A stretch of DNA of 33,708 nt from Acidobacteriales bacterium 13_2_20CM_55_8 (lineage in GTDB: Bacteria; Acidobacteriota; Terriglobia; Terriglobales; Acidobacteriaceae). Under the pieces are notes generated by a model. It was not told where the DNA came from. It did not search any database and saw nothing but the letters and a program-made list of their open reading frames with translations. The stretch covers positions 1-33,708 of the forward strand of contig MNDG01000156.1 in the NCBI GenBank assembly GCA_001914815.1. Direction: 5' to 3'. Made by a program: the position numbers and the translations under genes. Below, one piece after another: positions 25,811-33,708 of the stretch; within the stretch, counting starts at the first letter, position 1, and every line of letters begins with the position of its first letter.

Positions 25811-26213
25811 GGCAGCCGGGCCTATAAGCCGAATTCTGTCCGCGGGATTGCTCCCACAGGACGGTCATTCCTCTGGGCCACGCATCGCTGCGAAGCTCAA
25901 GCGACCTACCCGGAGGTGAAACGCGCCGAGCCGGCACGCGCTCAAGCGAACTTGAGGCTCCCTCCCTATTTGGTCTTGCTCCGTGTGGGGTTTGCCTTGC
26001 CTGTCGTATTACTGCGGCAGCGGTGCGCTCTTACCGCACCTTTTCACCCTTACCCTGATGTTGCCACCAAGGCGGTATGTTTTCTGTGGCACTTTCCGTC
26101 AACCGGGCTTGAACCCGGCTTCCCGGACGTTATCCGGCACACTGCTCTGCGGAGTTCGGACTTTCCTCTCCCACCACTTGACGCGGCGAGAGCGACCGTC
26201 CGGTCCGGCTGCC
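25811..26213 (-). ncRNA. rnpB: RNase P RNA (bacterial type A)
   Basis: The catalytic RNA that trims the 5' leaders of tRNA precursors. On the minus strand the conserved 5' block GAGGAAAGTCCGAACTCC is at about 26151-26171. The middle contains GGTGAAAAGGTGCGGTAAGA, followed by the GCAAGGCAAACCCCAC and GGAGCAAGACCAAATAGGG blocks. The 3' block is AGAGGAATGACCGTCC...GACAGAATTCGGCTTAT. Helix P1 pairs 5' GGCAGCCGGACC with 3' GGCCCGGCTGCC; one position is an A-C mismatch. The length is about 400 nt, typical of type A. A perfect TATAAT lies just upstream. The 3' end is the source of the direct repeats at 16146 and 17674. Ends are placed from P1 and may be off by a few bases. Confidence 0.95.
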
Positions 26214-26222
26214 AACTAGTTC

Positions 26223-26228
26223 ATTATA
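26223..26228 (-). promoter_or_regulatory. -10 box of rnpB
   Basis: On the minus strand a perfect TATAAT lies about 9 bp before the base of helix P1, so the transcript would begin close to the 5' end of the RNA. No strong -35 hexamer is visible upstream. Confidence 0.65.
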
Positions 26229-26364
26229 TGCGAATGCGGGCTCTACCCTGAGGACTCCCCTCCATCCCGACAATTGCACGCCTCCTGTTAGACTCTAAAT
26301 CGTGCCTCATCACGGCAGAAAACTAAGGTCTGGTGCCTCGAACTGCGGTTTTGAACTCTGATTT

Positions 26365-27519
26365 ATGAATATCGCAGAAGCCATCCGCATCGCCCTGCAA
26401 TCGCTATGGGCAAATAAATTGAGGTCCGTGCTGACGCTGCTCGGCGTGGTCATCGGCGTAGCCGCGGTAATCGCCGTGGTCACGTTCGTCAACGGCATCA
26501 ATGGATACGTGGCAGAGAAGATCTTCAATCTGGGCGCCGATGTTTTCATCATCAGTAAAGTGACGCCGGTCATTACCAACATCGACCAACTTCTCGAAGG
26601 CCAAAAACGAAAAGATCTGACGATGGACGATTACCAGGCGGTGCTCGCGGAGTGCCGGCATTGCGTAATGCTAGGTGCCTCTACCTTCAATCCCAACGGT
26701 CATGTCAAATATGGAGAGCAGTCTGTCAGCGACTCCTGGATACGAGGAATGACGCCGGCTATGGCGTCAATTCTCGATCTGGATCTGACTTCCGGCCGCA
26801 TGCTTAACGACAACGATCAGAACAACCGTTCCAACGTGGCCGTGATTGGGACTGACGTTGTGGACAATCTTTTTCCTGGCACCGATCCCCAGGATAAAGA
26901 GATTCGTGTCGAGGGGCAAATCTACCGCGTGGTTGGCATTGGCAAGAAGCAGGGTACAACTCTGGGGCAGAGCCGTGATAACTATGTTGCCATCCCCATC
27001 ACTGCTTATCTGAAACAGTTCGGTTCGCATACCAGCATCCGAATCTCAGGCAAGGCTAACGGCGTGGGTGCACAGTTGAACTCTGCCATTGACGAAGCTC
27101 GTGCTATCTTGCGAGCCCGCCGCCACGATCTTCCGGGCCGGCCCGACAGCTTCGCCGCCGAAACCAACGCAAGTTTTCTGAGCCTCTGGTCGAACCTGAG
27201 CGGTACGTTCTTTATTGCCATGATCGCAATCGCAGCCATTTCGCTGATCGTAGGCGGAATCGGCCGTCACGACGTGCTAATGCAGTTCCTCATCGAATCG
27301 GGGACGATGGCATTAGTCGGGGGACTGCTGGGCGTGCTGTTTGGAATCAGCTTTGCCAAAGGAATCACCGCGATTATTGGAATGCCTTCAGCAATCAAAC
27401 TGTGGGCAGTAGCAGCCGGCCTGCTGGTTTCCGCCAGCGTGGGTCTGTTTTTTGGCGTGTATCCGGCGCGTCGTGCAGCTCGGCTGGATCCCATCGCTGC
27501 CTTACGCTTTGAGATGTAG
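26365..27519 (+). CDS. MacB/FtsX-type ABC transporter permease with an internal deletion
   Basis: A 384-residue inner-membrane protein. TM1 is at about 19-42 (RSVLTLLGVVIGVAAVIAVV). A periplasmic MacB_PCD domain spans about 45-270, and the FtsX domain holds the last three TM helices (about 278-300, 315-335, 347-368). At residues 295-301 the family's cytoplasmic loop is missing. The sequence jumps from IVGGIG to RHDVLMQF, whereas the neighbour at 27550 has 25 residues between the same points, including [17 protein letters not shown]. That loop contacts the ATPase in MacB-like transporters. The frame is otherwise intact. No ATPase or adaptor gene is adjacent. It is followed after 30 bp by the second permease. 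Confidence 0.9.
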   Translation: MNIAEAIRIALQSLWANKLRSVLTLLGVVIGVAAVIAVVTFVNGINGYVAEKIFNLGADVFIISKVTPVITNIDQLLEGQKRKDLTMDDYQAVLAECRHCVMLGASTFNPNGHVKYGEQSVSDSWIRGMTPAMASILDLDLTSGRMLNDNDQNNRSNVAVIGTDVVDNLFPGTDPQDKEIRVEGQIYRVVGIGKKQGTTLGQSRDNYVAIPITAYLKQFGSHTSIRISGKANGVGAQLNSAIDEARAILRARRHDLPGRPDSFAAETNASFLSLWSNLSGTFFIAMIAIAAISLIVGGIGRHDVLMQFLIESGTMALVGGLLGVLFGISFAKGITAIIGMPSAIKLWAVAAGLLVSASVGLFFGVYPARRAARLDPIAALRFEM

Positions 27520-27549
27520 TGGAACTGCACAAGCCTAGAAAGCCGAGTC

Positions 27550-28809
27550 ATGATAAAAAAACGCGATTACGGCGAGATCGTCCGGATGGCGTTGGACACC
27601 ATTCGCACCAACAAAATGCGCTCGGCGCTTACGGTGCTCGGTATCGTCATCGGTGTCGCTGTGGTCATCGGCATTTCTTCCGTCGTGCGCGGACTTAACG
27701 ACAATGTTAGCCAGGTCATCAGCAGTCTAGGCTCGAACATAATTTTCGCTTATCACCAGCCCCTGACTTTCGGCAGACCCACAGAAGAGATTCGTACTCG
27801 CAAAGAGCTGACTTTCGAAGATTTTGAAGCGGTGAAGGACCTGCCGCACGTAAAAACGGCGACCACGGGTCTGCGTTACTTTCGTCAGGAATTCGGCACT
27901 GGCACTTACGAAGTCAAATACGGCAACCGCAAAGTGAAGAACACCATCCTCGAGGGGGACACAGGTACCTGGAAGGACGTCTTTGATTTGGACATCACAT
28001 CCGGGCGCTGGATGAATGAGACTGATGAAGAACATCATTCGCCCGTGATTGTCCTGGGCTCAGATACCGCGGAAGAACTGTTCCCCAACCAAGGAGCATT
28101 AGGCAAAGAAATCAATATTGACGGCCAATTGTTCTCGGTGATTGGCGTCGCCGCCAAACGCAAGAGTGTCTTTGCCGGTGGCAAAAATCCAGATGACAAT
28201 ATCGTGTACTTCCCTCTGGCCACATTCCGTAAATTACATCCGGAATTGAAACAGTACTGGATCAGCGTCAAGGCCACCTCGCACGACGACATGCCCAAGG
28301 CCATTGACGAGATCCGTGAGCTATTGCGCCGACGCCGCAAAGTACCGCCGAGTAAAGCCGACAACTTCGCCGTATTTACTCAGGACTCACTTTCCGATGT
28401 GTGGAACCAGGTTACGGGCGCCGTCTTTGTCTTCATGTTCGCCGTGTCCAGTGTTGGCCTGATCGTGGGCGGGGTTGGAGTAATGAACATCATGCTGGTT
28501 TCAGTCACGGAGCGAACCCGTGAGATCGGCGTACGCAAGGCCATCGGGGCGCGCAAACGCGACATCCTGCTGCAGTTCACTTTAGAAGCGATTACCCTGA
28601 CTGCCATGGGCGGAATCCTCGGGGTGCTGCTGGGCGCGATTATCACTTGGACGATTCCTGCCATTTGGAGTTCACTGCCAGCGCGGATGTCGTTGTTCTG
28701 GGCCAGCTTCGGTTTCGGGGCCGCCGCCGTGGAGGGTTTGCTGTTCGGAATTTATCCGGCCTGGAAAGCCGCGAACCTGGATCCCATCGAGTCTTTGCGT
28801 TACGAATAG
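27550..28809 (+). CDS. MacB/FtsX-type ABC transporter permease
   Basis: A 419-residue inner-membrane permease of the MacB family, which uses ATP to drive periplasmic efflux or release of lipoproteins and drugs. TM1 is at about 22-45 ([19 protein letters not shown]), the MacB_PCD periplasmic domain spans about 47-285, and the C-terminal FtsX domain spans about 290-415. The conserved loop [20 protein letters not shown] (311-330) is intact, and the protein ends with the usual [13 protein letters not shown]. It forms a tandem pair with the preceding permease; the two could make a heterodimer. The partner ATPase (normally upstream) is not in this window, where rnpB lies instead. Confidence 0.93.
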   Translation: MIKKRDYGEIVRMALDTIRTNKMRSALTVLGIVIGVAVVIGISSVVRGLNDNVSQVISSLGSNIIFAYHQPLTFGRPTEEIRTRKELTFEDFEAVKDLPHVKTATTGLRYFRQEFGTGTYEVKYGNRKVKNTILEGDTGTWKDVFDLDITSGRWMNETDEEHHSPVIVLGSDTAEELFPNQGALGKEINIDGQLFSVIGVAAKRKSVFAGGKNPDDNIVYFPLATFRKLHPELKQYWISVKATSHDDMPKAIDEIRELLRRRRKVPPSKADNFAVFTQDSLSDVWNQVTGAVFVFMFAVSSVGLIVGGVGVMNIMLVSVTERTREIGVRKAIGARKRDILLQFTLEAITLTAMGGILGVLLGAIITWTIPAIWSSLPARMSLFWASFGFGAAAVEGLLFGIYPAWKAANLDPIESLRYE

Positions 28810-28823
28810 AATCTTCGTACCTG

Positions 28824-29996
28824 ATGCTTCAGCACACTGCCAAATTCATCCAAACCATCGCAGTTCTGGGCACGTTCTCGAGCATTGGTTATTACCTGAT
28901 GTGCATGCTCTCCGCCGCAAAATTTCTGCGGGAGCGCAAGACCTCGACTGCGGGCGGCTCTGGTGAAACTACCCCTCCGGTTTCCATCCTCAAGCCTCTC
29001 AAGGGGACCGACCGGGAAATGTACGAATGCCTTCGCAGCCATTGTCTGCAGGAGTATCCAGAGTACGAAATCTTGTTCGGCGTCAAAGATCCAAATGATC
29101 CCGCAGCAGAAATGGTGAATCGCTTAAAGGCGGAGTTTCCGGAACGTACTATCCGGCTGGTGGTATGCCCAGAAGTTCTCGGCGCAAATACGAAGGTCAG
29201 CAACCTTGCCCAAATGTTGCCCGGCGCGCGATGTGAATTCCTCATCGTGAATGACAGTGATATCCGCGTCGAACCGGACTATTTGCGGCGGGTGATAGCG
29301 CCGCTGACCGATCCTAAGGTAGGAATGGTTACGTGCCTTTACCGTGGTGTGCCCGCTCGCACTTTGGGATCGAGGCTGGAGTCGCTGGGGATCAGCACAG
29401 ATTTCTCGGCCGGAGTGCTGGTGGCGCGCCAAGTTGAGCGAGGCATCCGTTTCGGATTAGGTTCCACACTCGCTTTTCGCCGGCACGATTTAGAAACGAT
29501 CGGCGGTTTCCCAGCCTTCGTGGACTACCTGGCTGATGACTATGAGATCGGACGCCGCATCGCTGCGCAGGGCCTGGAGGTAAAGTTGTCCGAAACGGTG
29601 GTGGAAACATTCGTGCCTGCGTATTCGGTGCGCGAATTTTTGCTCCACCAGTTGCGGTGGGCACGTAGCGTGCGCGACTCACGCCCTTGGGGGTACGTGG
29701 GGCTAGGCCTGACTTTCGGACTGGCTTGGGGATTGCTCACTCTGGCTTCTGCTCACGCCGCCCCTTGGGCATGGACATTGCTGGACGCCACCCTGGCTAC
29801 GCGTATCTTAGTAGCGATTGTGGTTGGTGAGCTGGTGTTGAGTGATCATCACCTACTCCGCTTACTGTGGCTCATCCCTTTCCGAGACTTGATTGCGGCG
29901 CTCCTCTGGATCGCCAGCTTTACAGGCCACACGGTCGCGTGGCGGGGAGTTGCTTTTAGGCTGAAGGACGGCAAATTGGCCCGGATTAGCCCGTAA
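28824..29996 (+). CDS. HpnI/ceramide-glucosyltransferase-like membrane glycosyltransferase (GT2/GT21)
   Basis: A 390-residue membrane enzyme. The frame is open further upstream into the permease gene, but the ATG at 28824 starts just ahead of the first TM helix (about 9-31). The catalytic domain has PPVSILKPLKGTDREMYECL, the metal-binding VNDSDIRVEPDYLRR, LADDYEIGRRI with the catalytic acid, and HQLRWARSVR, the (Q/R)XXRW-like motif. Three C-terminal hydrophobic segments follow. This architecture matches HpnI, which adds GlcNAc to bacteriohopanetetrol, and ceramide glucosyltransferases. No other hopanoid gene is present, so the acceptor is uncertain. It starts 14 bp after the permease stop and may be cotranscribed. 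Confidence 0.85.
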   Translation: MLQHTAKFIQTIAVLGTFSSIGYYLMCMLSAAKFLRERKTSTAGGSGETTPPVSILKPLKGTDREMYECLRSHCLQEYPEYEILFGVKDPNDPAAEMVNRLKAEFPERTIRLVVCPEVLGANTKVSNLAQMLPGARCEFLIVNDSDIRVEPDYLRRVIAPLTDPKVGMVTCLYRGVPARTLGSRLESLGISTDFSAGVLVARQVERGIRFGLGSTLAFRRHDLETIGGFPAFVDYLADDYEIGRRIAAQGLEVKLSETVVETFVPAYSVREFLLHQLRWARSVRDSRPWGYVGLGLTFGLAWGLLTLASAHAAPWAWTLLDATLATRILVAIVVGELVLSDHHLLRLLWLIPFRDLIAALLWIASFTGHTVAWRGVAFRLKDGKLARISP

Positions 29997-30061
29997 TTCA
30001 CCTTTCCATTTACAATAAAAGGAGTTAGTACGACACCATCCCCAGGCAGTGTAGAAAGGCC

Positions 30062-31105
30062 ATGCGAATGAGGAAAGTTCTGGTTACCGGTGGCGCCGGC
30101 TTCATCGGCAGCCATTTATGTGAGGCTCTGCTTCAACGCGGAGATGAAGTATTCGTTCTCGACGATTTGTCCACCGGCCAGATTGAAAATATCGCACACC
30201 TCAGGAATCGCAAGGCCTTCCATTTCACGCTCGGCTCCATTCTCGATTTTCCGCTACTCGAGTCGCTCATAAAGAAAACGGACTTGATCTTTCATTTGGC
30301 GGCTGTCGTCGGGGTGCAGAAAATCATTGAAGTGCCGGTCGATACAATCGAAATCAATGTTTTGGGCAGCCACAATGTCCTGAACCTGGCCGCACGCTAT
30401 CGTAAGCCGTGCCTGCTGGCGTCGACTTCCGAGATCTACGGAAAAAGTACCAAACATCCCTTCACCGAAGATGATGACGCAGTTTATGGTCCCACCACCA
30501 AAAGTCGTTGGAGTTATGCCTGCTCCAAAGCGATCGATGAGTTCCTCGCGCTTGCTTACCATAATGCCCAGGACCTGCAGGTAATCATCGCCCGCCTGTT
30601 CAACACTACGGGCCCGCGTCAGACAGGACGCTATGGAATGGTGCTGCCGCGTTTCGTTGACCAGGCACTTCGTGGCGAGCCAATTACGGTATTCGGGAAT
30701 GGCCACCAGACGCGCTGCTTCGCCGACGTGAGCGACGTAGTCCGGGCCTTACTTTTACTGGTGGATCGTCCGGCAGCGATTGGACAAGTCTTCAACGTGG
30801 GCAACCCTGAAGAAGTTTCGATCCTTGAACTGGCAAGACTGGTAAAGAAGCTGACCGGAAGCGACTCAGAAATTCGCCTCATTCCTTACGACCAGGCTTA
30901 TCAGCCCGGTTTCGAAGATATGGATCGGCGCGTGCCCAACATCGGGAAAATTTCCGAACTGGTAGGATTTAAACCGAGCTTAAGATTGCGCGAGATTGTC
31001 GCTCGCATAATTGAGAGCAGGCGAGAGCAAGTCGAAGAGTCAGTCGGTTTGCCGGTTACAGCCGAGGCGCAACCGCATTCTCTGCGCGCCGGTGCTGGGG
31101 AATGA
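30062..31105 (+). CDS. NAD-dependent sugar epimerase/dehydratase (extended SDR)
   Basis: A 347-residue enzyme acting on nucleotide sugars in the cytoplasm. The N-terminal Rossmann motif is GGAGFIG (10-16), and D34/D35 (VLDDLSTG) follow the second strand as in NAD-preferring members. The catalytic set is S/T121-123 (STSEIYG), Y152 and K156 (SYACSK). The substrate domain has RLFNTTGPRQTGRYGMVLPR and FADVSDVVRAL. It resembles UDP-glucose 4-epimerase and UDP-glucuronate decarboxylase; the exact product cannot be set from sequence. AAAGG precedes the ATG; a second ATG two codons on is possible. The last 50 bp overlap, on the opposite strand, the end of the next gene. Its neighbours suggest glycolipid or surface-sugar synthesis. 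Confidence 0.92.
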   Translation: MRMRKVLVTGGAGFIGSHLCEALLQRGDEVFVLDDLSTGQIENIAHLRNRKAFHFTLGSILDFPLLESLIKKTDLIFHLAAVVGVQKIIEVPVDTIEINVLGSHNVLNLAARYRKPCLLASTSEIYGKSTKHPFTEDDDAVYGPTTKSRWSYACSKAIDEFLALAYHNAQDLQVIIARLFNTTGPRQTGRYGMVLPRFVDQALRGEPITVFGNGHQTRCFADVSDVVRALLLLVDRPAAIGQVFNVGNPEEVSILELARLVKKLTGSDSEIRLIPYDQAYQPGFEDMDRRVPNIGKISELVGFKPSLRLREIVARIIESRREQVEESVGLPVTAEAQPHSLRAGAGE

Positions 31106-32303
31106 TCCTGCCACCCTCGCTGAAACGATAGATTTCCCCCCTCCAGAAGAAATTTCGGCTGGTAAAGCTGCCCACCCATGTAAGGAAACCTTGGAAATCG
31201 CGCAAAGGGTAAAGCCAGCACAAGCTCAGAGCGCGGGGGTCCCGAATCACTCCCCATCCCACTGCGACGCATTGGATGACGCGATTGAAGAAGGCCAAGA
31301 CGAGCAAAGCTATCCCCAGTCGCAAATGACCGAGAGCCGCCGCCGATGCAAGTCCGAGAACGCCAAACGGCATGGCAAAAGTGAGAACTGAACCGACATG
31401 CCCTTTGGGGCGCGAATAGCGAGTGCTCTTCATCCAACGCAATTGATCGCCAAAGGTCTGCTGGAAAGATCGCGAGACCAGCACGTGACCCACTACGTGA
31501 TGCGACAAGACCACCTTGTATCCCGCTCCCCAGACTTCATTGCCCAACACAAAGTCGTCTGAATAAAAGTCCGCCGTGGCGGCGATCCCACCAATTTTTG
31601 TCAGCGCGTCCCGCCTGGTAGCCATGACCGCGCCCATGGCGAAGCGCATGCCTTCCATCATGTCAGCGACCATTACGCCTGAAGGCATTTCCACTGACAT
31701 GCCCAGCGCCTCGAGCGAGGACCAAAAGTCCGCAGCGGGAACTCCTCGATAAGGACAAGTCACCAGGCCCACCCTGTGGTCAAGCAGAGGTGGGATCACA
31801 TTTCGCAGAAAATCCGATGCTACCACAACATCGCTGTCGCTGATTACGAAGTAATCATTGGCTGAGGATGCGATCATCCGGTCCAAGGAGAAAACCTTGG
31901 CATTGGGCCAGGTGGGAGGACCGGAAATAACAACTCGGCATTTCACCTGAGGGTGGCGCTGGCGTACCTCTTCAGCTGCCAGGAGAGCGGCATTGTCCGC
32001 CTCCCGGGCCCCCAAGATGATTTCATAATCCGGGTAGTCTTGCAGAAAGAAACTCGCAAGATTCTCTCTCAGGCGAGGTTCCATTCCATGCACTGGTTTC
32101 AGAATGGTTACAGCTGGCAGCGACGATGGAGCGACTGATGCAGCCCGTTCGCGGGCGGTTCGCGCCAGGCGGACATAGCGTCGCGAAGCAACCAGCACCA
32201 TGATAAGGAAAATTGTTGAACTTAGGCTGCCGAGCAGGGCCATGCCCAAAAGGACCCGCCAGATTACGGCAGTCGCTAGCAGACTGGGCGTGATCATGCT
32301 CAT
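31056..32303 (-). CDS. Second HpnI-like membrane glycosyltransferase
   Basis: A 415-residue paralogue of the gene at 28824. The frame is open to 32381, but the ATG at 32303 follows the upstream stop and leads into TM1 (about 10-37, WRVLLGMALLGSLSSTIFLIMVLV). Motifs are VTILKPVHGMEPRLRENLAS, the metal site FVISDSDVVVASDFLRN, DFYSDDFVLGNEVW and GDQLRWMKSTRYSRPKGH. C-terminal membrane segments lie at about 310-390, ending TWVGSFTSRNFFWRGEIYR. It lies 31 bp after the GT83-like gene and is probably in its operon. Its 3' end overlaps the epimerase gene by 50 bp on the other strand. The acceptor is likely a lipid; whether hopanoid or other is unknown. Confidence 0.87.
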   Translation of the reverse strand: MSMITPSLLATAVIWRVLLGMALLGSLSSTIFLIMVLVASRRYVRLARTARERAASVAPSSLPAVTILKPVHGMEPRLRENLASFFLQDYPDYEIILGAREADNAALLAAEEVRQRHPQVKCRVVISGPPTWPNAKVFSLDRMIASSANDYFVISDSDVVVASDFLRNVIPPLLDHRVGLVTCPYRGVPAADFWSSLEALGMSVEMPSGVMVADMMEGMRFAMGAVMATRRDALTKIGGIAATADFYSDDFVLGNEVWGAGYKVVLSHHVVGHVLVSRSFQQTFGDQLRWMKSTRYSRPKGHVGSVLTFAMPFGVLGLASAAALGHLRLGIALLVLAFFNRVIQCVAVGWGVIRDPRALSLCWLYPLRDFQGFLTWVGSFTSRNFFWRGEIYRFSEGGRIIPQHRRAENAVAPRL

Positions 32304-32334
32304 AAGAGCTGGAGAAATTATAGGACAGCGCTGG

Positions 32335-33708
32335 CTACCGATTGGTGAGAATCGATTTGCCCCCGCTACGGGCCAGCACAAGACGAGGCAATCCCGATAA
32401 TTCCTTGGGATCTTCCTGCTCGGTCCAAAGGAATACCCTGCCCGACCCAGACCACAATCTCAGAAACGAGTCCCGAGTCTCGAATACCCGGGGAGCGTCA
32501 GGGAATTGTGACCCGTACCACAGATTTCCGCTAGGCTCATGCAGAATGCGTAACGGAATGCCAGTGTAGAAATTCAGGGTTGACCCATCCTCGTATTCTC
32601 CAGCGACCACAATCGTATCCCCTGGGCGATAGTCCTTCTTGATAGCCAGAGCAAGTTGCTGGGAAGAAATAATAGGTGAAAACGTCACAAAGGCTGAGTG
32701 AACACAGGCGAGCATCACCACCATCATGCCGGCAAGAGCGAGGTTGCCTCGGCCCGGACGACTATTCCGCCGGAAGATCCAATTCAAGCCTGTTCCCAAC
32801 AGAAAAGCGAGAATGAATAACAGCTGCGGGCCGCGGAATGCTCCCAGCGCCTGCGGAGTCAGATCGAAAAAGTGTCCGAATGAAAGCGCGTAGGCATCAG
32901 GGTTCTTCTTCAACAATTCCGCTAAATCCACTCCTGGTGCGGGAGTCTTTGCAACGCGAAGAAGTAAAATGCCGATAACGAATTCCGCCACTCCAGCTAC
33001 AAGCAGACCAATAGAGGAGATTTTCCCCGCCCGCCGCTCAGGGCTCCTCATCTCAGAATCTGACTCTTGCGCCAGCCAACTTCCGACCAGCAGCGCCAAT
33101 GCTGGAAGAGCAGGAATGGTGTAGTACTCCTGCCGGGTGGAAAAACTAAAAAACAGCAGGATCACGATCGCCCAAAGCAGAAAAAGCAAGCAAGCTTGCT
33201 TCCGGGCATTCAGGCCAGAGCGCAGTTCGCGCCAGCGAACTGGCACTTTTTTCAAGGCTTGTGGCAAAAACACAATCCACGGAAGAAGCCATAACAACAG
33301 CAGCCCCCAGAAAATCATCAGTGGGACGGTATCGTAATCGCGTGGCATGCGCTTGTTCAGATAACGCAAGAAATGTTCATTGACGAAATAGAACCAGAGG
33401 AATCCGTGCACTGCTCCTTGATCCGGGTTACGCAGAGTGGCCAGAATATGCCACGGGGCAGCAACCGCAAAAAAAATAAGGGTGCTGGAGAAAAGCCGCA
33501 TGCGCAATAGGTGACGCAGGTTCCCAGCAAGAATTAGATACAGTCCGATCACGGCGACGGGAAAAACCAGCCCAATCAGGCCTTTGGTGAGTACGTTCAA
33601 TGCGCATGCTACAGCCAGTCCCCAGCAGGACAACCGTGAAGGCGGAAATTCCTTCAATGTCCGCAGAAAAAAATAAAAACTCAGCGCCAGCCAAAGTCCG
33701 ACGAGGAT
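32335..33708 (-). CDS. ArnT/GT83-like membrane glycosyltransferase (5' end beyond window)
   Basis: The frame stays open to the right edge, giving the C-terminal 457 residues of a polytopic protein. At least eight hydrophobic segments are visible (for example GLAVACALNVLTKGLIGLVF, LLLLWLLPWIVFLPQ, ACLLFLLWAIVILLFFSFST). ALNVLTKGLIGLVFPVAVIG and STRQEYYTIPALPALALLVG are typical of the ArnT/PMT superfamily, which moves sugars from polyprenyl-phosphate carriers to lipid A or proteins at the periplasmic face. The soluble periplasmic domain begins around the QQLALAIKKDYRPGDTIVVAGE segment. The N-terminal catalytic Asp region lies outside the window. It is probably cotranscribed with the following HpnI-like gene. 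Confidence 0.85.
   Translation of the reverse strand: MLVGLWLALSFYFFLRTLKEFPPSRLSCWGLAVACALNVLTKGLIGLVFPVAVIGLYLILAGNLRHLLRMRLFSSTLIFFAVAAPWHILATLRNPDQGAVHGFLWFYFVNEHFLRYLNKRMPRDYDTVPLMIFWGLLLLWLLPWIVFLPQALKKVPVRWRELRSGLNARKQACLLFLLWAIVILLFFSFSTRQEYYTIPALPALALLVGSWLAQESDSEMRSPERRAGKISSIGLLVAGVAEFVIGILLLRVAKTPAPGVDLAELLKKNPDAYALSFGHFFDLTPQALGAFRGPQLLFILAFLLGTGLNWIFRRNSRPGRGNLALAGMMVVMLACVHSAFVTFSPIISSQQLALAIKKDYRPGDTIVVAGEYEDGSTLNFYTGIPLRILHEPSGNLWYGSQFPDAPRVFETRDSFLRLWSGSGRVFLWTEQEDPKELSGLPRLVLARSGGKSILTNR

Larger units (their letters stand above)
16146..25836. mobile_element. Putative tandem genomic island at the 3' end of rnpB
   Basis: Three direct copies of the rnpB 3' end, at 16146, 17674 and 25811 (the intact gene), bound a 1.5-kb and an 8.1-kb interval. 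RNA-gene 3' ends are common targets of tyrosine integrases, and integration duplicates the target end. The content is accessory: DNA-transacting enzymes, broken genes and a truncated fragment. No integrase gene or clear remnant was found, so the element is either degraded or was mobilised in trans. The boundaries are inferred from the repeats only. Confidence 0.5.

Noticed and set aside
25805-26251. 148-codon plus-strand frame starting MYGSRAYKPNSVRG
   Set aside because: It is antisense to rnpB; the conserved RNase P blocks explain the sequence and such frames are a known mis-annotation.
28647-28823. Upstream extension of the HpnI-like gene
   Set aside because: It overlaps the permease gene; the ATG at 28824 sits just before the first membrane helix and gives the family-like length.
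1-33708. CRISPR array, tRNA genes, insertion sequences
   Set aside because: No regular spaced repeats, no cloverleaf candidates and no transposase or integrase motifs were seen in either strand.

Overview
The window looks like a chromosomal segment of an Acidobacteriota species (Acidobacteriia / Koribacter-like). I infer this from gene content, not from any search: a beta-barrel porin next to two amtB-glnB pairs and glnD, FtsX/MacB-type permeases in pairs, HpnI-like glycosyltransferases, and a short Arg-rich protein of a kind I associate with Acidobacteria and Planctomycetes. Gene order is compact and many starts lack a good Shine-Dalgarno sequence.

Layout. 1-5.5 kb holds housekeeping genes: the tail of a TonB-like protein, alr, an alpha/beta hydrolase, glyA, a GT4 glycosyltransferase and a 59-aa basic protein. 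5.5-14.3 kb is a complete nitrogen-sensing and ammonium-uptake block on the plus strand: porin, amtB, glnB, second amtB, second glnB, glnD. The PII proteins would gate the channels and GlnD would modify PII at Tyr51. 14.3-16 kb holds minus-strand genes: a secreted NlpC/P60-like protein and a SnoaL-like protein with a clear intrinsic terminator.

16.1-25.8 kb is an accessory region. At its right edge lies rnpB (RNase P RNA, minus strand). About 25 bp of the rnpB 3' end recur as direct repeats at 17.68 kb and 16.15 kb. This is the pattern left by elements integrating into the 3' end of an RNA gene, here apparently twice in tandem. The outer unit carries a zinc alcohol dehydrogenase and a gene fragment. 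The inner 8.1-kb unit carries a SWIM-SNF2 helicase, a small conserved protein, a GHKL (MORC/HSP90-like) ATPase with an Ig-like domain, a broken SWIM protein and an AAA ATPase with a nuclease-like C-terminus. I found no integrase. The helicase has an in-frame amber codon near its end, and the SWIM gene is truncated and frameshifted, so the island is decaying or under change.

26.2-33.7 kb returns to core-like genes. There are two FtsX/MacB permeases without an adjacent ATPase, the first lacking 25 residues of its most conserved cytoplasmic loop. They are followed by an HpnI-like glycosyltransferase, an NAD-dependent sugar epimerase, and, convergent with it, a second HpnI-like glycosyltransferase and a GT83/ArnT-like membrane glycosyltransferase cut by the window edge. 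This last group probably makes a glycolipid or surface glycan.
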